Shown here: positions 5,686-6,933 of the stretch, one piece after another
Position numbering within the stretch: the first letter of the stretch is position 1
Layout: the number at the start of each line of letters is the position of its first letter
Source: Candidatus Omnitrophota bacterium
GTDB taxonomy: Bacteria; Omnitrophota; Omnitrophia; Omnitrophales; Aquincolibacteriaceae
NCBI GenBank assembly: GCA_023819025.1
Contig: JAMWDC010000112.1
Location: 1-6,933, forward strand
Direction of reading: 5' to 3'
Length of the DNA stretch: 6,933 bases
Made by a program: the position numbers and the translations under genes
Notes under the pieces: generated by a model
Told to the model about the DNA's origin: nothing
Seen by the model: only the letters and a program-made list of their open reading frames with translations
Database searches by the model: none

Positions 5686-6327
5686 ATGAAGGGCCAGGGA
5701 ACGCAAAATATCATGGTGTTTATTAAAAAGACAGCCCGCTCTGTTTTTACAACGCATGAAATAACGGCACTCTCCGGGAAATCCGAATCGACCGTGATCC
5801 AATGCCTGAACCGCTTGTCCGCACAGGGACTTCTGACAAAAATATACCGGGGCGTATGGGCGGAGGTCGGCGCTCAGCCGATTTCTCCGTTTTCCGTCAT
5901 TGCTTATCTGTTTCCGCGCCAGCGTGTTTATGTGTCGTTTATCAGCGCACTCCATCTTCATGGGATGGTTGAACAAATTCCGCAGGTCATCACCCTGGCT
6001 TCGATGGCTCATACGCGGACCCTACGGACGAAGGTGGGCATTTATACCGTGCATCAGATTCTGCCAAGGTTTTTTTGCGGATTTGACTGGTATCAAGGCG
6101 ACGGGAGCTTTCTTATTGCGGAGCCCGAAAAGGCTCTTATCGACAGTCTGTATTTGTCGAGTCGGAAGAAAAAACAATACGGAATATTTCCGGAACTTAC
6201 GTTTCCTAAAAAATTTAGTTTCAGAAGAGCGGTCCAATGGGCCGACCGCATCCCTGCCGATAAATTGCGCCGCTATGTCCGATTAAGACTCAGGCATTAC
6301 CAACAGACCTCGGGCAGAAGAGATTAG
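5686..6327 (+). CDS. abiEi: AbiEi-like winged-helix antitoxin
   Basis: A 213-residue protein. Residues about 18-58 form a winged helix (FTTHEITALSGKSESTVIQC, then LNRLSAQGLLTKIYRGVW). The AbiEi C-terminal domain follows, with YVSFISALHLHGMVEQIP (82-99) and AEPEKALIDSLYL (145-157), both strongly typical. Type IV AbiEi antitoxins do not bind their toxin stably; they counter its effect and repress the operon through the winged helix. The start at 5686 is supported by AAGGGA (5672-5677) eight bases upstream, overlapping the toxin stop. ATG 5713 is an alternative, with AGGGA (5696-5700) at a longer spacing. The tail after about 190 is very basic (RRYVRLRLRHY), consistent with nucleic-acid binding. 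The protein is close to the family's usual length of roughly 200 residues and shows no damage. This gene keeps a Shine-Dalgarno signal while its partner toxin has none. Confidence 0.85.
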   Translation: MKGQGTQNIMVFIKKTARSVFTTHEITALSGKSESTVIQCLNRLSAQGLLTKIYRGVWAEVGAQPISPFSVIAYLFPRQRVYVSFISALHLHGMVEQIPQVITLASMAHTRTLRTKVGIYTVHQILPRFFCGFDWYQGDGSFLIAEPEKALIDSLYLSSRKKKQYGIFPELTFPKKFSFRRAVQWADRIPADKLRRYVRLRLRHYQQTSGRRD

Positions 6328-6347
6328 GAGTCTCTCGTTATCGGGAA

Positions 6348-6409
6348 GGCGTTACCCTCGACGGCCCTCGACCTCCGAGCGCGGCAGGAGACACGCCGGC
6401 CGCGCCGGG
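6348..6409. repeat. Dispersed intergenic repeat, second family, copy 2
   Basis: Counterpart of 4541-4602 (52 of 62 matching). It starts 20 bases after the stop of the antitoxin gene. GGCGT (6348-6352) and ACGCC (6393-6397) could close a long-range stem. With the copy at 4541 it brackets the AbiE-like unit in direct orientation. Confidence 0.75.
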
Positions 6410-6427
6410 TGGGAGTAGGGAATAGGA

Positions 6428-6463
6428 AGACTGAAGACCTGAAGACTGGAGACGAAAGACTAG
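6428..6463. repeat. Period-7 array of AGAC units
   Basis: Five units: AGACTGA, AGACCTGA (eight bases), AGACTGG, AGACGAA, AGACTAG. The motif is the same type as 3068-3095 and 4630-4657 but more degraded. As in the spacer at 4541-4657, it follows the GGCGTT repeat, about 20 bases after its end here against 28 there. The constant block and CAGG units are absent. Confidence 0.65.
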
Positions 6464-6638
6464 AGTGTACACAAGAGGTATTGTTGTGACCCGTGGCGGT
6501 CGAAGACGTCACCCCGACCGTTTGACGGGCTTTAGCGGAGATGCTGAAAAGATCGGCATAAATTGAATGAAAAGAGCTCGGATAACAATGCGTACTCAAC
6601 TTTTTGAAATTCAAGTGATTGGCTGCCAGGACTAAAAC

Positions 6639-6933
6639 GTGAAGATTGCGATTGTTGCACCGGAGGTTTTTCCTGTCCCGCCTATTCGGGGCGGAGCCAT
6701 TGAAACTCTTGTCCATGAAATGGCGTTGTTCCTTTCGAATCTTGAGATCCACATTTTTGGCATCTCGGATCCGGATTTGCCCCTTGGTGAAAAAAGGGGC
6801 CATATTACGTACTGGCGATACAGGAAAAACATTCTGCATCATATCCTGTTATCGACTTACAAGTTGCCGTTCAAGCAGTCGACTTCGAATTGGTACTACT
6901 GGCCCTACAGCCGGTGGATTGCCTCCAAGCTCC
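6639..6933 (+). CDS. GT4 family glycosyltransferase, N-terminal part (3' end outside window)
   Basis: GTG at 6639 opens a frame that stays open to the window end (98 complete codons). The start is supported by AGGA (6628-6631) seven bases upstream and an in-frame TAA at 6633-6635. The protein begins KIAIVAPEVFPVPPIRGGAI (2-21), continuing ETLVHEMALFL. The P-x-x-G-G-A-I-E glycine-rich loop is a hallmark of the N-terminal half of GT-B, GT4 glycosyltransferases, followed by a strand EIHIFGISDPDLPLGE (36-51). It would transfer a sugar from a nucleotide donor to a glycan acceptor in the cytoplasm. It shows that the accessory genes are flanked on both sides by polysaccharide genes in the same orientation. 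The relic at 1400-1474 is the C-terminal part of a protein of the same family, but I cannot tell if it came from a copy of this gene. Confidence 0.85.
   Translation, partial: MKIAIVAPEVFPVPPIRGGAIETLVHEMALFLSNLEIHIFGISDPDLPLGEKRGHITYWRYRKNILHHILLSTYKLPFKQSTSNWYYWPYSRWIASKL

Larger units (their letters stand above)
6328..6638. other. Spacer without a convincing gene
   Basis: It holds the two repeats listed separately and then about 175 bases (6464-6638) in which I recognise nothing. Reading frames here are short. A 22-codon frame (6567-6635) ends three bases before the next gene, in the same frame, but has no ribosome binding site. No intrinsic terminator with a T-run follows the antitoxin gene. 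Confidence 0.5.

Noticed and set aside
6567..6635. A 22-codon frame just upstream of the GT4 gene as a leader peptide.
   Set aside because: It has no ribosome binding site, no regulatory codon run and no attenuator-like hairpins; it may be chance or a degraded gene end.
6324..6842. A 172-codon minus-strand frame between the antitoxin gene and the GT4 gene.
   Set aside because: It covers repeats and lies antisense to the GT4 start, which has clear family motifs and a ribosome binding site; the peptide looks like a repeat translation.

Overview
The window looks like an accessory island inside a surface-polysaccharide (glycosyltransferase) locus of an uncultured or poorly sampled bacterium. No marker gene fixes the taxon. 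Intergenic DNA rich in dispersed repeats with iterated 7-mers, together with paralogous DUF4143-type ATPases, is what I would expect in repeat-rich candidate phyla such as Omnitrophota, but that placement is inference and weakly held.

Left flank (1-1735, + strand): the 3' part of a GT2 glycosyltransferase overlaps by ATGA a complete GT2 glycosyltransferase with a TPR-like tail. Next comes a relic ORF that joins, in one frame, the C-terminal signature of a GT4 glycosyltransferase to what looks like the C-terminal tail of a GT2 enzyme. Right flank (6639-6933, + strand): the intact start of a GT4 glycosyltransferase that runs off the window. These flanking genes have ordinary Shine-Dalgarno signals.

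Middle (1702-6327): four accessory genes. Two minus-strand genes encode different AAA+ ATPases of the AAA_14/DUF4143 type (Walker A and B, winged helix, PD-(D/E)xK-like C-terminus). A plus-strand pair encodes an AbiEii-like nucleotidyltransferase toxin followed by an AbiEi-like winged-helix antitoxin, the reverse of the canonical AbiE order. All three transcription units start from a TTGAnn-N17-TAnnnT promoter whose -10 box lies only 6-10 bases before the ATG, so their mRNAs should be leaderless or nearly so. Only the promoter-distal antitoxin has a Shine-Dalgarno site.

The spacers of this middle part (2917-3274, 4478-4896, 6328-6638) contain no convincing genes. They hold repeats shared between spacers: a 60-base copy pair (3068-3127 and 4630-4689), a 62-base copy pair (4541-4602 and 6348-6409), and several degenerate arrays of period 7. 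The reading I favour is that a stress or defence module (two ATPase units plus an AbiE-like unit) accumulated in a polysaccharide locus, with loss of neighbouring glycosyltransferase genes, in a genome where dispersed repeats fill the junctions.
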